Below are positions 8,715 to 17,222 of a DNA stretch of 64,000 nt, in pieces. Location: NCBI RefSeq assembly GCF_000152845.1, contig NZ_CH902584.1:964327-1028326 (forward strand), read 5' to 3'. This stretch comes from Roseovarius sp. 217 (GTDB lineage: Bacteria > Pseudomonadota > Alphaproteobacteria > Rhodobacterales > Rhodobacteraceae). The translations under genes were made by a program, and so were the position numbers. The notes beneath the pieces were generated by a model. That model was given only the letters and a program-made list of their open reading frames with translations, was not told the origin of the DNA and ran no database searches. Numbering within the stretch: position 1 is the first letter of the stretch; each line of letters begins with the position of its first letter.

Positions 8715-9908
8715 TCACGCGGCTTTTTCGGCCAGAACGGGTTTGGCGGTCGAGCGGTAGTATTCCTGCGCCGCGATCACACCAGACCCCAGTTTAACCG
8801 GGTAATTCAAATCCACCATCGCCATTTCGAGCGTCGCCAGACCCGAGAGCATCATCGACTCGGTCAGGCTCCCGAGATGGCCGATGCGGAAGGCGCGGCC
8901 GTTCATCTCGCCCAGACCCACGCCAAAGCTCATGCCGTAGGTTCCAAAGACACGCTCTGTTAGGCGGTTGCTGTCAAAGCCCTCGGGCACAAAGACCGCA
9001 CTGACGGTGTCCGAGTAGAGATCTGGCGTCTGCGCCACCAGTTTCAAGCCCCAGGCGTCAACCGCGCGGCGCACGCCCTCTGCGATCCGGGCGTGACGGG
9101 CATAGACATTCTCAAGCCCTTCTTCGAACAGCATGTTGAGGCTCTCGGCCATGCCGTAGATCAATTGCAAGGGCGGGGTATACGGGAACCCACCTTTGGC
9201 ATTGGCACCCATCATATCACGGAAATCAAAGAAGGTGCGCGGCAATTTGGCGGTTTCCATCATCGCCAGCGCCTTGGGGCTGACGGCGAGGATTGCCATG
9301 CCGGTGTTGAGCATGAAGCCCTTTTGCGAGCCGGAGACCGCGATATCGACGCCCCAGTCATCCATCTCGAAGGGCATAGAGCCCAAGGAGCTGACGCAAT
9401 CGACCATGAGAAGTGCCGGATGCTTTGCAGAGTTCATCGCACCCCGGACAGCGGCGATGTCCGAGCGGACGCCGGTCGCGGTCTCGTTATGCGTGACAAG
9501 AACGGCCTTGATGCTGTGGCCCTTGTCGGCGGTCAGCGCCTCTTGGAAACGGTCAGCGGGCGCGCCGCTGCCCCAAGGGCATTCGATGATCTGCACGTCG
9601 AGGCCGTGGCGTTGGCACATGTCGATCCAGCGGTGGCTGAACATGCCGTACCGCGCCACAAGAACCTTGTCGCCGGGGCTGAGCGTGTTGGTGATCGCCG
9701 CCTCCCAGCCGCCGGTGCCGGAGGCGGGAAAGGTGATGATCTCGCCCTTGGTGGTGCTGAAGACGGTCTTGCAGCCCTTGAGCACCGGGTTGAGCGTGTT
9801 GACGAAAGCGGGCGAGCGGTGGTCCTGCGTCTGCACCTGCATGGCGCGACGCAACCGGTCGGGAATGTTCGTGGGGCCGGGAATGAAAACCGGGTTCTGA
9901 TCTGACAT
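8715..9908 (-). CDS. bhcA: Aspartate-glyoxylate aminotransferase (BhcA)
   Basis: 397 residues from the ATG at 9908, which has GGAGGA upstream. The frame stays open to 10367 but that part crosses the AT-rich divergent promoter and bhcR. It is a class V aminotransferase (serine-glyoxylate family) opening with FIPGPTNIPDRLRRAM; the PLP lysine is in SGSQKGFML near residue 194. It transfers the amino group of aspartate to glyoxylate, giving glycine and oxaloacetate and closing the cycle. It is the first gene of bhcABCD. Confidence 0.92.
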   Translation of the reverse strand: MSDQNPVFIPGPTNIPDRLRRAMQVQTQDHRSPAFVNTLNPVLKGCKTVFSTTKGEIITFPASGTGGWEAAITNTLSPGDKVLVARYGMFSHRWIDMCQRHGLDVQIIECPWGSGAPADRFQEALTADKGHSIKAVLVTHNETATGVRSDIAAVRGAMNSAKHPALLMVDCVSSLGSMPFEMDDWGVDIAVSGSQKGFMLNTGMAILAVSPKALAMMETAKLPRTFFDFRDMMGANAKGGFPYTPPLQLIYGMAESLNMLFEEGLENVYARHARIAEGVRRAVDAWGLKLVAQTPDLYSDTVSAVFVPEGFDSNRLTERVFGTYGMSFGVGLGEMNGRAFRIGHLGSLTESMMLSGLATLEMAMVDLNYPVKLGSGVIAAQEYYRSTAKPVLAEKAA

Positions 9909-10000
9909 TGCGCCATCCTCCTCTGAGATGAGCATACTATGACGCAGGAAGTCCGCCTTTGCAATTTTCTTGAAAGGTATTTTCATTATATTAATAAAAT

Positions 10001-10026
10001 AATCAAACATATGATATTGTTTGATT
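10001..10026. promoter_or_regulatory. Inverted repeat in the bhcA-bhcR intergenic region, candidate BhcR operator
   Basis: AATCAAACA at 10001-10009 and TGTTTGATT at 10018-10026 are perfect 9 bp arms around an 8 bp centre. They lie in a strongly AT-rich stretch (about 9950-10080) between the divergent bhcA and bhcR starts, while flanking DNA is GC-rich. IclR-type regulators usually bind such palindromes between themselves and their targets. BhcR is known to respond to glyoxylate; its binding to this exact site is inferred. Confidence 0.45.
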
Positions 10027-10122
10027 TTTATTTTTTCATAACGAATTAAAAGAATAACATGAAAATATTTTTTATTCTGCATACAATCGCCCACCACGAC
10101 AGCCACCAAGGGAATCACCGCC

Positions 10123-10965
10123 ATGACCCAGACCAAGCGCGCGCGCGGCCGCCCGAAATCGCAATTCGCCGATAGCAGCGCCGGGACAATGCAGGCGCTG
10201 GATCGGGCGCTCTCGGTGCTGACCGCCGTGGCGCGGCAAGAGGGGGTGAACCTGACGGATCTGTCGCTGAGCCTTGGGATTCCCACCGCCACGACGCACC
10301 GCATTCTGACCACCTTGCAGAAACGCGATTTCGTGCGGTTCGACGAAGAGCGGCAGGATTGGACCATCGGGATCGAGGCCTATCGCACCGGGGTGGCCTA
10401 TCTCAAGCGGACCAATCTGGCCGATGCGGGCCGCCCGGTGATGCGGCGGTTGATGGAGCAGACCGGCGAGACCGCCAATCTGGCGGTGCCGGACGGGGCC
10501 GAGGTGGTGTTTATCGGTCAGGTCGAGACGCAGAATCCGATCCGCGCCTTCTTTCCACCCGGATCACGCACCCCGATGCATGCCTCTGGCACCGGCAAGG
10601 CGATTCTGGCATCGCTGCCTGAGGATCGGCTGATGGCGCTGCTCAAGGGGGCGGGCCTCAAGGGGTTTACCGAAGAGACATTGATCACGCCGCGCGCCCT
10701 CTTTGATGATCTGGCCGAAACCCGCCGCCGTGGTTGGTCGTTTGACCGCAATGAGCGGTATGACGGGATGTCCTGCATCGGTGCCGCGATTTTCAATGAC
10801 CGCGGAGAGCCCTGCGCCGGTGTGTCGATCTCTGGCCCCAGCAGCCGGTTTGGCGATGCCCAGATCGCAGAGTTCGGTGCGGCGGTGGCGCAGGCGGCGA
10901 CGCAGATCACCCACCTGATCGCGGGCAAGGGTGTGGTTATTTCTGAAACAAACGGGTCGCGTTGA
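10123..10965 (+). CDS. bhcR: IclR-family regulator of the beta-hydroxyaspartate cycle (BhcR)
   Basis: 280 residues: a basic N-terminus (TKRARGRPKSQ), a winged helix-turn-helix at about 25-90 (NLTDLSLSLGIPTATTHRIL), and an IclR effector domain to the end with ASGTGKAILASLP near 155-167. It is divergent from bhcABCD across 214 bp. In Paracoccus denitrificans the equivalent IclR protein BhcR controls the bhc genes in response to glyoxylate, so the same role is inferred. Its 3' end overlaps the convergent RpiR gene by 29 bp. Confidence 0.88.
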   Translation: MTQTKRARGRPKSQFADSSAGTMQALDRALSVLTAVARQEGVNLTDLSLSLGIPTATTHRILTTLQKRDFVRFDEERQDWTIGIEAYRTGVAYLKRTNLADAGRPVMRRLMEQTGETANLAVPDGAEVVFIGQVETQNPIRAFFPPGSRTPMHASGTGKAILASLPEDRLMALLKGAGLKGFTEETLITPRALFDDLAETRRRGWSFDRNERYDGMSCIGAAIFNDRGEPCAGVSISGPSSRFGDAQIAEFGAAVAQAATQITHLIAGKGVVISETNGSR

Positions 10966-11803
10966 ACAAGGCGTCAAGCTGTTCATAGCGCTCGCGGGTG
11001 GCGGGCCAGCGTTCTTCTTGCACCGCTGCGATCAGCGCCTCCAAGAGCATCATGGTCGAGATGTTGGAATCCCAAGCCGAGGGGATTTCGACCCAGCAGT
11101 TGAATGTATGGGTGGCCAGATCCGAGATGGGGCTCATCCACTGATCGGTGATCAGCACGACGCGGACACCGCGCGCCGTGGCAATCTCGGCCAGACGCAT
11201 CAGGCTGGTTTCATAACGCCGGATGTCGAACATCAGAAGCGTGTCGCCCTCGACCATATCCAGCACGTAATGCGGCCAAGTGGCGGAGGACGAGGTCATA
11301 TGCGTGACCCGTCCGCGCACCGCCTGAAAATGGGTGAAGGCATAGTCGGCCAGTGCGCGGGTGATCCGCCCACCGACCAGATAGAGTCGTCCGTCGGTAT
11401 CGGCCAAGAGGCGCGCGGCCTCGTCAAAGCGGGCGCTGTCGATATTGGCGAAGGTCTGTTCGATATTCTGTGTCACCGCCTGCGCAAAGCGGTTGAGCGA
11501 ATGGGTGGCGGGGGCCTCTGAGGCCCAGTTGGCGCGGCGCTGCGTCGGGCCGGAAACCTTGGCCTCCAACTCTTTCAACAGGGCCTGATGGAATTGCGGA
11601 TAGCCCTTGAATCCCAGTTTCTGCACCATGCGGGCGATGGTGGGCGTAGAGACCCCGGCATTCGCCGCGACGATGGTGATCGAGGCCAGACCCGCCGCCG
11701 GGTAGCTGTCGAGCAGCGCCTGCGCGAACTTGCGTTCGGATTGGGTGAGAGCGCTGTAATGCGCGCGGATCAAGTCGCGCACGGTTGGCGGGGGCTTGGT
11801 CAC
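10937..11803 (-). CDS. RpiR/MurR-family transcriptional regulator
   Basis: 288 residues if started at the GTG at 11803 (AGGA eight bases upstream). An in-frame ATG at 11896 would add 31 residues but has no ribosome site and would cover the divergent promoter. The N-terminal HTH (TQSERKFAQALLDSYP and VSTPTIARMVQKLGFKGYPQF) and the C-terminal SIS domain (about 130-260, starting LYLVGGRITRALADYA) define the family. SIS domains usually bind phosphosugars, but many RpiR proteins control other catabolic operons. It faces away from the amidohydrolase/TRAP operon and probably controls it. Confidence 0.85.
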   Translation of the reverse strand: MTKPPPTVRDLIRAHYSALTQSERKFAQALLDSYPAAGLASITIVAANAGVSTPTIARMVQKLGFKGYPQFHQALLKELEAKVSGPTQRRANWASEAPATHSLNRFAQAVTQNIEQTFANIDSARFDEAARLLADTDGRLYLVGGRITRALADYAFTHFQAVRGRVTHMTSSSATWPHYVLDMVEGDTLLMFDIRRYETSLMRLAEIATARGVRVVLITDQWMSPISDLATHTFNCWVEIPSAWDSNISTMMLLEALIAAVQEERWPATRERYEQLDALFNATRLFQK

Positions 11804-11877
11804 ATCGCTGATCCTAAACTGGTGCCGTCGAAACAGGCAGGCCGGATCGCAATCCGGTGATACCCGCTGGAAATATA

Positions 11878-11906
11878 TTGACACAAATTTCTTCATGTGG
11901 AAACAT
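11878..11906 (+). promoter_or_regulatory. Sigma-70-like promoter for the amidohydrolase/TRAP operon
   Basis: TTGACA at 11878-11883 and AAACAT at 11901-11906 are separated by 17 bp, about 25 bp before the hydrolase start. The overlapping GAAAT-N12-ATTTC arms (11869-11890) could be an operator for the divergent RpiR regulator. The -10 box is imperfect. Confidence 0.4.
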
Positions 11907-11931
11907 TTTTACAAACGCCGCAGGGGGGCGC

Positions 11932-12723
11932 ATGACACGCGATTTGCAAGAGGATGATTCTGACGTGGTCGAGGTGATCGGCGGGCAGGCCACTGGCCCG
12001 GCGTTGATCCTGTGCGAACATGCGTCGAATGTCATCCCGGCGCAGTATCACGGCCTTGGACTGAGTGCCGAGGCGCGGCAGAGCCATGCGGCCTGGGACC
12101 CCGGTGCGCGGGCTGTGGCGCTGGCCTTGGCCAAGGCGCTGAATGCGCCGATGGTGGCGGCCAAGGTGTCGCGCCTTGTCTATGACTGCAACCGCCCGCC
12201 CGAGGCAGAGAGCGCCATGCCCGACCGCTCCGAGGTGATCGAGGTGCCGGGCAATCGCAACCTTGATGCAGCGGCCCGCGCCCAACGGGTTGCAGAGGTC
12301 TATGCGCCGTTTTGCACCGCTGTCAGTCAGGTGATTGCCGCTCGCAAGGCGGCGGGGCTGGTGACGGCGCTGATCACCATCCACAGCTTTACCCCTGTCT
12401 GGTTCGGCACCCCGCGCGGCTGCGAGATCGGTATTCTGCATGACAGTGACACAGGGCTGGCGGATGCGATGCTGGCCGAGGCGCACCGCCTGCCCCATCG
12501 GGTGATCCGCCGCAATGATCCTTACGGCCCCGAGGATGGTGTGACCCATTCGCTCAAGCTGCATGGTCTGGCGCATAACCTGCCCAATGTGATGATCGAG
12601 ATCCGCAATGATCTCTTGCGCGATGCGGCGGCTGAGGCGCGGATGACGGATGAGCTGCTGACCCTGCTGCGTCCGGCGCTGAACGTTCTTGGCGAGACCG
12701 TCAAAGGGGGGGCGCATGCCTAG
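11932..12723 (+). CDS. N-formylglutamate amidohydrolase-family hydrolase
   Basis: 263 residues from the ATG at 11932 (GGGGGG upstream). Family metal-site segments are visible: CEHASN near residue 29, AAWDPGARAVA near 57, and LITIHSFTP near 145, with TPRGCEIGILHD after it. The family hydrolyses N-formyl-L-glutamate to glutamate and formate, normally in histidine degradation, but no hut genes are nearby. Here it heads an operon with a TRAP transporter (8 bp overlap with the next gene) and a glutamine-synthetase-like ligase. It may therefore cleave another N-acyl or gamma-glutamyl amide; that is inference. Confidence 0.82.
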   Translation: MTRDLQEDDSDVVEVIGGQATGPALILCEHASNVIPAQYHGLGLSAEARQSHAAWDPGARAVALALAKALNAPMVAAKVSRLVYDCNRPPEAESAMPDRSEVIEVPGNRNLDAAARAQRVAEVYAPFCTAVSQVIAARKAAGLVTALITIHSFTPVWFGTPRGCEIGILHDSDTGLADAMLAEAHRLPHRVIRRNDPYGPEDGVTHSLKLHGLAHNLPNVMIEIRNDLLRDAAAEARMTDELLTLLRPALNVLGETVKGGAHA

Positions 12724-13312
12724 AGCCGTGCTGAGCTATATCCGTGCCATCGACGCGATGAACCGCTTTATCGGGCGGGTCGCCATGTATCTGATTTTCG
12801 TGTTGATCGGGGTGCTCCTGTGGTCCTCGATCTCCAAGACATTCTTTGATCCCTCGCTCTGGACGCTGGAGACGGCGCAATTCGTGATGGTGGCCTATTA
12901 CGTGCTGGGCGGGCCCTATTCGATCCAACTGGGCAGCAATGTGCGGATGGACCTGTTTTACGGTGCCTGGACGGATCGCACCAAGGCCTGGGTTGATGCG
13001 TTTACCGTGTTCTTCCTGCTGTTTTATCTCGGTGTGCTGCTCTATGGCGCGGTGGGCTCTACCGCCTATTCGCTGGGGTATTTCGGGACAGAGCCGTTTT
13101 CGTGGTTCTGGAAGGTGGTCAAGACCCTGGTGACCCAAGGGCCAACGGCGGCGGGCGAGATGTTTGGTTTTATGGAGCGCTCCTCGACCGCGTGGCGACC
13201 ATTTATCTGGCCGATCAAGGCCGTGCTCTGTCTGGGCGTTTTCTTGATGCTGTTGCAGGCACTGGCAGAACTTTGCCGTGACATCCTTCGGATCAAAGGC
13301 GAGGCGCTCTGA
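12716..13312 (+). CDS. TRAP transporter small permease (DctQ-like)
   Basis: 198 residues from the ATG at 12716, overlapping the hydrolase stop. Four membrane segments (about 22-44, 56-75, 96-118, 162-184) and the motif LGSNVRMDLFY after the second segment match the DctQ family. It anchors the large permease in the inner membrane and is needed for sodium-driven uptake of small acids. It shares one base with the large permease gene at 13312. Confidence 0.9.
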   Translation: MPRAVLSYIRAIDAMNRFIGRVAMYLIFVLIGVLLWSSISKTFFDPSLWTLETAQFVMVAYYVLGGPYSIQLGSNVRMDLFYGAWTDRTKAWVDAFTVFFLLFYLGVLLYGAVGSTAYSLGYFGTEPFSWFWKVVKTLVTQGPTAAGEMFGFMERSSTAWRPFIWPIKAVLCLGVFLMLLQALAELCRDILRIKGEAL

Positions 13313-14634
13313 TGCCCTATGAAATGATCGCCATCCTGATGTTTTCCTCGATGATGCTGATGCTCCTGACCGGGCAGAGGGTCTTCGGGGCTATCGGATT
13401 TGTCGGCGCGGCGGCGGCGATGCTGCTCTGGGGCGTGGGCGGGGTGGATGTGCCCTTTGCCAGCGCCATGAAGCTGATGAAATGGTATCCGCTGCTGACG
13501 CTGCCGATGTTCATTTTCATGGGCTATGTGCTGTCGGAATCCAAGATCGCCGATGATCTCTACAAGATGTTCCATGTCTGGATGGGGCCGGTGCGCGGCG
13601 GATTGGCGATTGGCACGATTGGCCTCATGGTGCTGATTTCCGCGATGAACGGCCTGTCGGTGGCGGGCATGGCGATTGGGGCCACCATCGCCCTGCCGGA
13701 ACTGTTGCGGCGCGGCTATGACAAGATCATGGTGACGGGGGTCATTCAGGCGGGCTCGTCCCTCGGCATCCTTGTGCCGCCTTCGGTGGTGCTGGTGCTC
13801 TATGCGATGATCGCGCGGCAACCCGTGGGGCAATTGTGGCTGGCGGGCGTGCTGCCGGGGCTGATGATGGCCACGATGTTCGTGATCTACATCTATGTGC
13901 GCTGTCGGATTCAGCCCGAGCTTGGCCCGGTGCTGCCCGAGGACGAGCGCAACGTGCCACTGGCGGAAAAGCTGCGCCTCTTGCGCGCGGGGCTGCTGCC
14001 GCTGGTGATCTTTGCCGCGATGATGTTTCCCTTTGTCAAAGGTTGGACGAGCCTTGTGGAAAGCTCGGCGATTGGGGCAATGGCAGCCTTTGTGGCGGCG
14101 GTGCTCAAGCGGCGGATGACACGGGAGGTGTTCGAGACCTCGGTGCGCAACACACTGGCGATTTCGTGCATGTTCATGTGGATCATTCTGGCCGCCTTGG
14201 GCTTTGGCGCGGTCTTCGACGGGTTGGGTGCGGTCAAGGCGATTGAATATCTCTTTACCGAGCAACTGAATCTCAGCCCGTGGATGATCCTGATCCTGAT
14301 GCAACTCTCGTTCATCCTGATGGGCACATTTCTGGATGACACCGCGATGCTCGTCATTGTGGCGCCGCTTTATGTGCCGCTGGTGGGCGCGCTTGGGTTC
14401 GATCTGATCTGGTATGGCGTGCTTTATACGATCACCACGCAAATTGCCTATATGACGCCGCCCTTTGGCTATAACCTCTTTCTCATGCGGGCCATGGCCC
14501 CACCGGAAATCAGCCTGCGCGACATCTATCGCTCGATTGTGCCCTTTGTCGGTGTGATGGTGCTGGCGCTGGTTCTGGTGATGGTGTTCCCGCAAATCGC
14601 CCTCTGGCTGCCAGAGTATGTTTACGGAAAATAA
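13312..14634 (+). CDS. TRAP transporter large permease (DctM-like)
   Basis: 440 residues and about 12 hydrophobic segments, the usual size of DctM. It contains the conserved GSSLGILVPPSVVLVLYAM near residues 147-165 and FLDDTAMLVIVAPLYVPL in the C-terminal half. It is the Na+-coupled channel of the TRAP system and works with the small permease and the periplasmic receptor encoded next to it. Confidence 0.92.
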   Translation: MPYEMIAILMFSSMMLMLLTGQRVFGAIGFVGAAAAMLLWGVGGVDVPFASAMKLMKWYPLLTLPMFIFMGYVLSESKIADDLYKMFHVWMGPVRGGLAIGTIGLMVLISAMNGLSVAGMAIGATIALPELLRRGYDKIMVTGVIQAGSSLGILVPPSVVLVLYAMIARQPVGQLWLAGVLPGLMMATMFVIYIYVRCRIQPELGPVLPEDERNVPLAEKLRLLRAGLLPLVIFAAMMFPFVKGWTSLVESSAIGAMAAFVAAVLKRRMTREVFETSVRNTLAISCMFMWIILAALGFGAVFDGLGAVKAIEYLFTEQLNLSPWMILILMQLSFILMGTFLDDTAMLVIVAPLYVPLVGALGFDLIWYGVLYTITTQIAYMTPPFGYNLFLMRAMAPPEISLRDIYRSIVPFVGVMVLALVLVMVFPQIALWLPEYVYGK

Positions 14635-14687
14635 CCCCGAGAAGAGCCCCGGACAGGGGCCGGATTTCACAACAAGGAGAGAAGACG

Positions 14688-15722
14688 ATGACCTCTAGAC
14701 GCAAGTTTCTGACCTCTGCCGGGGCAGGCGCGCTGGCCGCGCCGCTGGCCACCCCGGCGCTCGCGCAATCGACCATCACCTGGCGGATGCAGACCTATGC
14801 CGGGGCCGCGCTGGCCGAGCATGTGGTGAAACCCGCCATCGACATGTTCAACAAGATCGCCGGCGACCGCATGCAGATCGAACTGTTCTTTGCCGATCAG
14901 CTGGTGCCAACGGGCGAGTTGTTCCGCGCCATGCAGCGCGGCACGATTGATGCGGTGCAGTCGGATGATGACAGCATGGCAAGCCCCACCGAAGTGACCG
15001 TCTTTGGCGGCTATTTCCCCTTTGCCAGCCGTTACAGCCTCGATGTACCTGTCCTTTTCAACCAATACGGCCTGAACGAGATCTGGGACGAGGAATATTC
15101 CAAGGTCGGCGTCAAGCATATCAGCGCGGGCGCATGGGACCCCTGCCATTTCGCCACCAAGGAGCCGATCAACAGCCTCAAGGATCTGGAGGGCAAGCGG
15201 GTCTTTACCTTCCCGACGGCGGGCCGGTTCCTGACGCAGTTCGGTGTCGTGCCTGTCACCCTGCCGTGGGAGGATATCGAGGTCGCGGTGCAGACCGGCG
15301 AACTTGATGGCATCGCATGGTCGGGCATCACCGAGGATTATACGGTGGGCTGGGCGGATGTGACCGATTATTTCCTGACCAACAACATCTCGGGCGCTTG
15401 GGCCGGGTCGTTCTTTGCCAATATGGACCGCTGGAACGAGTTGCCCGAGGATCTGCAAACCCTGTTCCGGGTGTGCTGTGACCAGTCGCATTACTATCGC
15501 CAGTGGTGGTATTGGGGCGGCGAGGCCTCGCTGCGGGTCGATGGCACCAAGATGAAGCTGACGACAATTCCCGATGCCGAATGGCAGCAGGTCGAGGATG
15601 CCGCTCTGGTGTTCTGGGACGAAATCGCCGCCGAAAGCCCGACCAAGGCCAAGGTTGTCGAGATCTTCAAGAAGTACAACGCAGACATGGCCAAGGCCGG
15701 ACGACCCTATCGCTACACCTGA
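14688..15722 (+). CDS. TRAP transporter substrate-binding protein (DctP family), Tat-type signal
   Basis: 344 residues. The N-terminus SRRKFLTSAGAGALAAPLA is a twin-arginine signal peptide, cut after ALA near residue 26, so the receptor is probably folded before export. The mature part is a DctP/TAXI-type periplasmic receptor with GKRVFTFPTAGRFLTQFG and TGELDGIAWSGITEDY, where the substrate-facing Arg is expected. Many Tat-exported DctP proteins bind keto or hydroxy acids, but the neighbouring enzymes suggest a nitrogenous ligand. The exact ligand cannot be read from sequence. Confidence 0.88.
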   Translation: MTSRRKFLTSAGAGALAAPLATPALAQSTITWRMQTYAGAALAEHVVKPAIDMFNKIAGDRMQIELFFADQLVPTGELFRAMQRGTIDAVQSDDDSMASPTEVTVFGGYFPFASRYSLDVPVLFNQYGLNEIWDEEYSKVGVKHISAGAWDPCHFATKEPINSLKDLEGKRVFTFPTAGRFLTQFGVVPVTLPWEDIEVAVQTGELDGIAWSGITEDYTVGWADVTDYFLTNNISGAWAGSFFANMDRWNELPEDLQTLFRVCCDQSHYYRQWWYWGGEASLRVDGTKMKLTTIPDAEWQQVEDAALVFWDEIAAESPTKAKVVEIFKKYNADMAKAGRPYRYT

Positions 15723-15730
15723 GTCCAACT

Positions 15731-15760
15731 GCCCCCCGGTGTCGCGCCGGGGGGCGCTTT
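15731..15760 (+). terminator. GC-rich stem-loop after the TRAP receptor gene
   Basis: GCCCCCCGG (15731-15739) pairs with CCGGGGGGC (15747-15755) around a 7 nt loop and is followed by GCTTTA, a poor T-run. It may act as a partial terminator or as a 3' mRNA stabiliser that raises receptor levels over the downstream enzyme genes. Confidence 0.5.
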
Positions 15761-15814
15761 ACCCACAACCCGAAACCTTTAAAGACGTTCAGATACGGAA
15801 AGACGGAGCACATC

Positions 15815-17170
15815 ATGGGGCTGACATTCGAAACCCTCAAGGCAGAGGTCGCGGCGGGCAAGGTGGATACCGTGCTCGTGTGCCTTGTGGACATGCAGGG
15901 CCGCCTGATGGGCAAACGCTTTCACGCCGCGCACTTCGTCAACAGCGCCTGGGAAGAGACGCATTGCTGCAACTACCTGCTGGCCACCGATCTGGAAATG
16001 ACCACGCCCGAGGGCTTTGCCGCCACAAGCTGGGAGCGCGGCTATGGCGACTATGTGATGAAGCCGGACCTGAGCACATTGCGCCCGATCCCCTGGCTCG
16101 AGGGGACGGTGATGGTGCTCTGCGATGTGTTGGATCACCACACGCATGAGCAGGTGCCGCACAGCCCCCGCGCCATGCTCAAGGGGCAATTGGCGCGGCT
16201 GGATGCCATGGGTTTTGACGCGATGATGGCAACGGAACTGGAGTTTTTCCTGTTCGAGAAAAGCTATGATGAAATCCGCAAATCCGGCTATCGCGCGCTG
16301 ACGCCGCTCTCGGGCTATAACGAGGATTACAATATCTTCCAGACCACCAAGGAAGAGCATGTGATGCGGCCCATCCGCAATCACCTCTTTGCTGCCGGTC
16401 TGCCGATCGAGAACACCAAGGGCGAGGCGGAGGCGGGGCAAGAAGAGCTCAACATCAAATATGCCCCGGCGCTCGATACCGCCGATTACCACACCATTGC
16501 CAAGCACGCGATCAAGGAGATTGCGTGGCAACAGGGCCATGCCGCGAGCTTTCTGCCGAAATGGGATCATCGGCGCGTCGGCTCATCGAGCCATGTGCAT
16601 CAATCGCTGTGGCAGGATGGCAAACCGGAATTCTTTGACCCTGCGGACAAGCTGGGCATGTCCCAGATGATGAAGCATTACATGGCCGGATTGCTGAAAT
16701 ACGCGCCTGATTACACCTATTTCCTCGCCCCCTATATCAACAGCTACAAGCGGTTCCAGAAGGGCACGTTTGCCCCCACCCGTATCCTGTGGTCGGTCGA
16801 CAATCGCACCGCAGGCTTTCGCCTCTGCGGTGCGGGGTCCAAGGCGGTGCGCGTGGAATGCCGCGTCGGGGGATCGGACCTCAACCCCTATCTCGCCATG
16901 GCCGCGATGCTGGCGGCGGGGATCAAGGGGATCGAAGACAAGCTGGAATTGGCCCCGCCCGCTACGGGCGATGCCTATAGCGGCGAGACAGGGCGCATCC
17001 CGGAAACGCTGCGCGATGCCTATCTCACGCTCAAGCAGTCTCAATTCCTGCGCGACACATTCGGCGATGCGGTCATAGACCATTACGCCCGCGCCGCCGA
17101 GGTCGAGATCGAGGATTTCGACCGCGTGGTCACGGATTACGAGGTGGCGCGCGGATTCGAGCGGGCCTGA
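15815..17170 (+). CDS. Glutamine synthetase-family gamma-glutamyl ligase
   Basis: 451 residues. Catalytic-domain hallmarks: metal-binding MATELEFFLFE near 145-155, GEAEAGQEELNIKYAPAL near 205-222, SSSHVHQSLW near 255, NSYKRF, NRTAGFRLCG and VECRVGGSDLNPYLAMAAML near 347-366. This resembles PuuA/GlnA3/GlnA4-type enzymes, which attach the gamma-carboxyl of glutamate to amines using ATP, more than the nitrogen-assimilation GlnA present in every genome. It sits between a TRAP transporter and an ALDH/ADH pair, so it probably activates an imported amine or amino alcohol. Confidence 0.85.
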   Translation: MGLTFETLKAEVAAGKVDTVLVCLVDMQGRLMGKRFHAAHFVNSAWEETHCCNYLLATDLEMTTPEGFAATSWERGYGDYVMKPDLSTLRPIPWLEGTVMVLCDVLDHHTHEQVPHSPRAMLKGQLARLDAMGFDAMMATELEFFLFEKSYDEIRKSGYRALTPLSGYNEDYNIFQTTKEEHVMRPIRNHLFAAGLPIENTKGEAEAGQEELNIKYAPALDTADYHTIAKHAIKEIAWQQGHAASFLPKWDHRRVGSSSHVHQSLWQDGKPEFFDPADKLGMSQMMKHYMAGLLKYAPDYTYFLAPYINSYKRFQKGTFAPTRILWSVDNRTAGFRLCGAGSKAVRVECRVGGSDLNPYLAMAAMLAAGIKGIEDKLELAPPATGDAYSGETGRIPETLRDAYLTLKQSQFLRDTFGDAVIDHYARAAEVEIEDFDRVVTDYEVARGFERA

Positions 17171-17222
17171 GCGCCGCACGGTCGGATTTGAGTATTTGTG
17201 GAACGATGAAAGGACGGGCGTC

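Noticed and set aside
9909..10367. N-terminal extension of bhcA
   Set aside because: It would cover the AT-rich promoter region and part of bhcR; the ATG at 9908 has a good ribosome site and matches the family start.
13066..14670. Minus-strand frame across the TRAP permease genes
   Set aside because: The translation is rich in His, Arg and Gln, as expected for the antisense of a hydrophobic membrane protein; no known domain.
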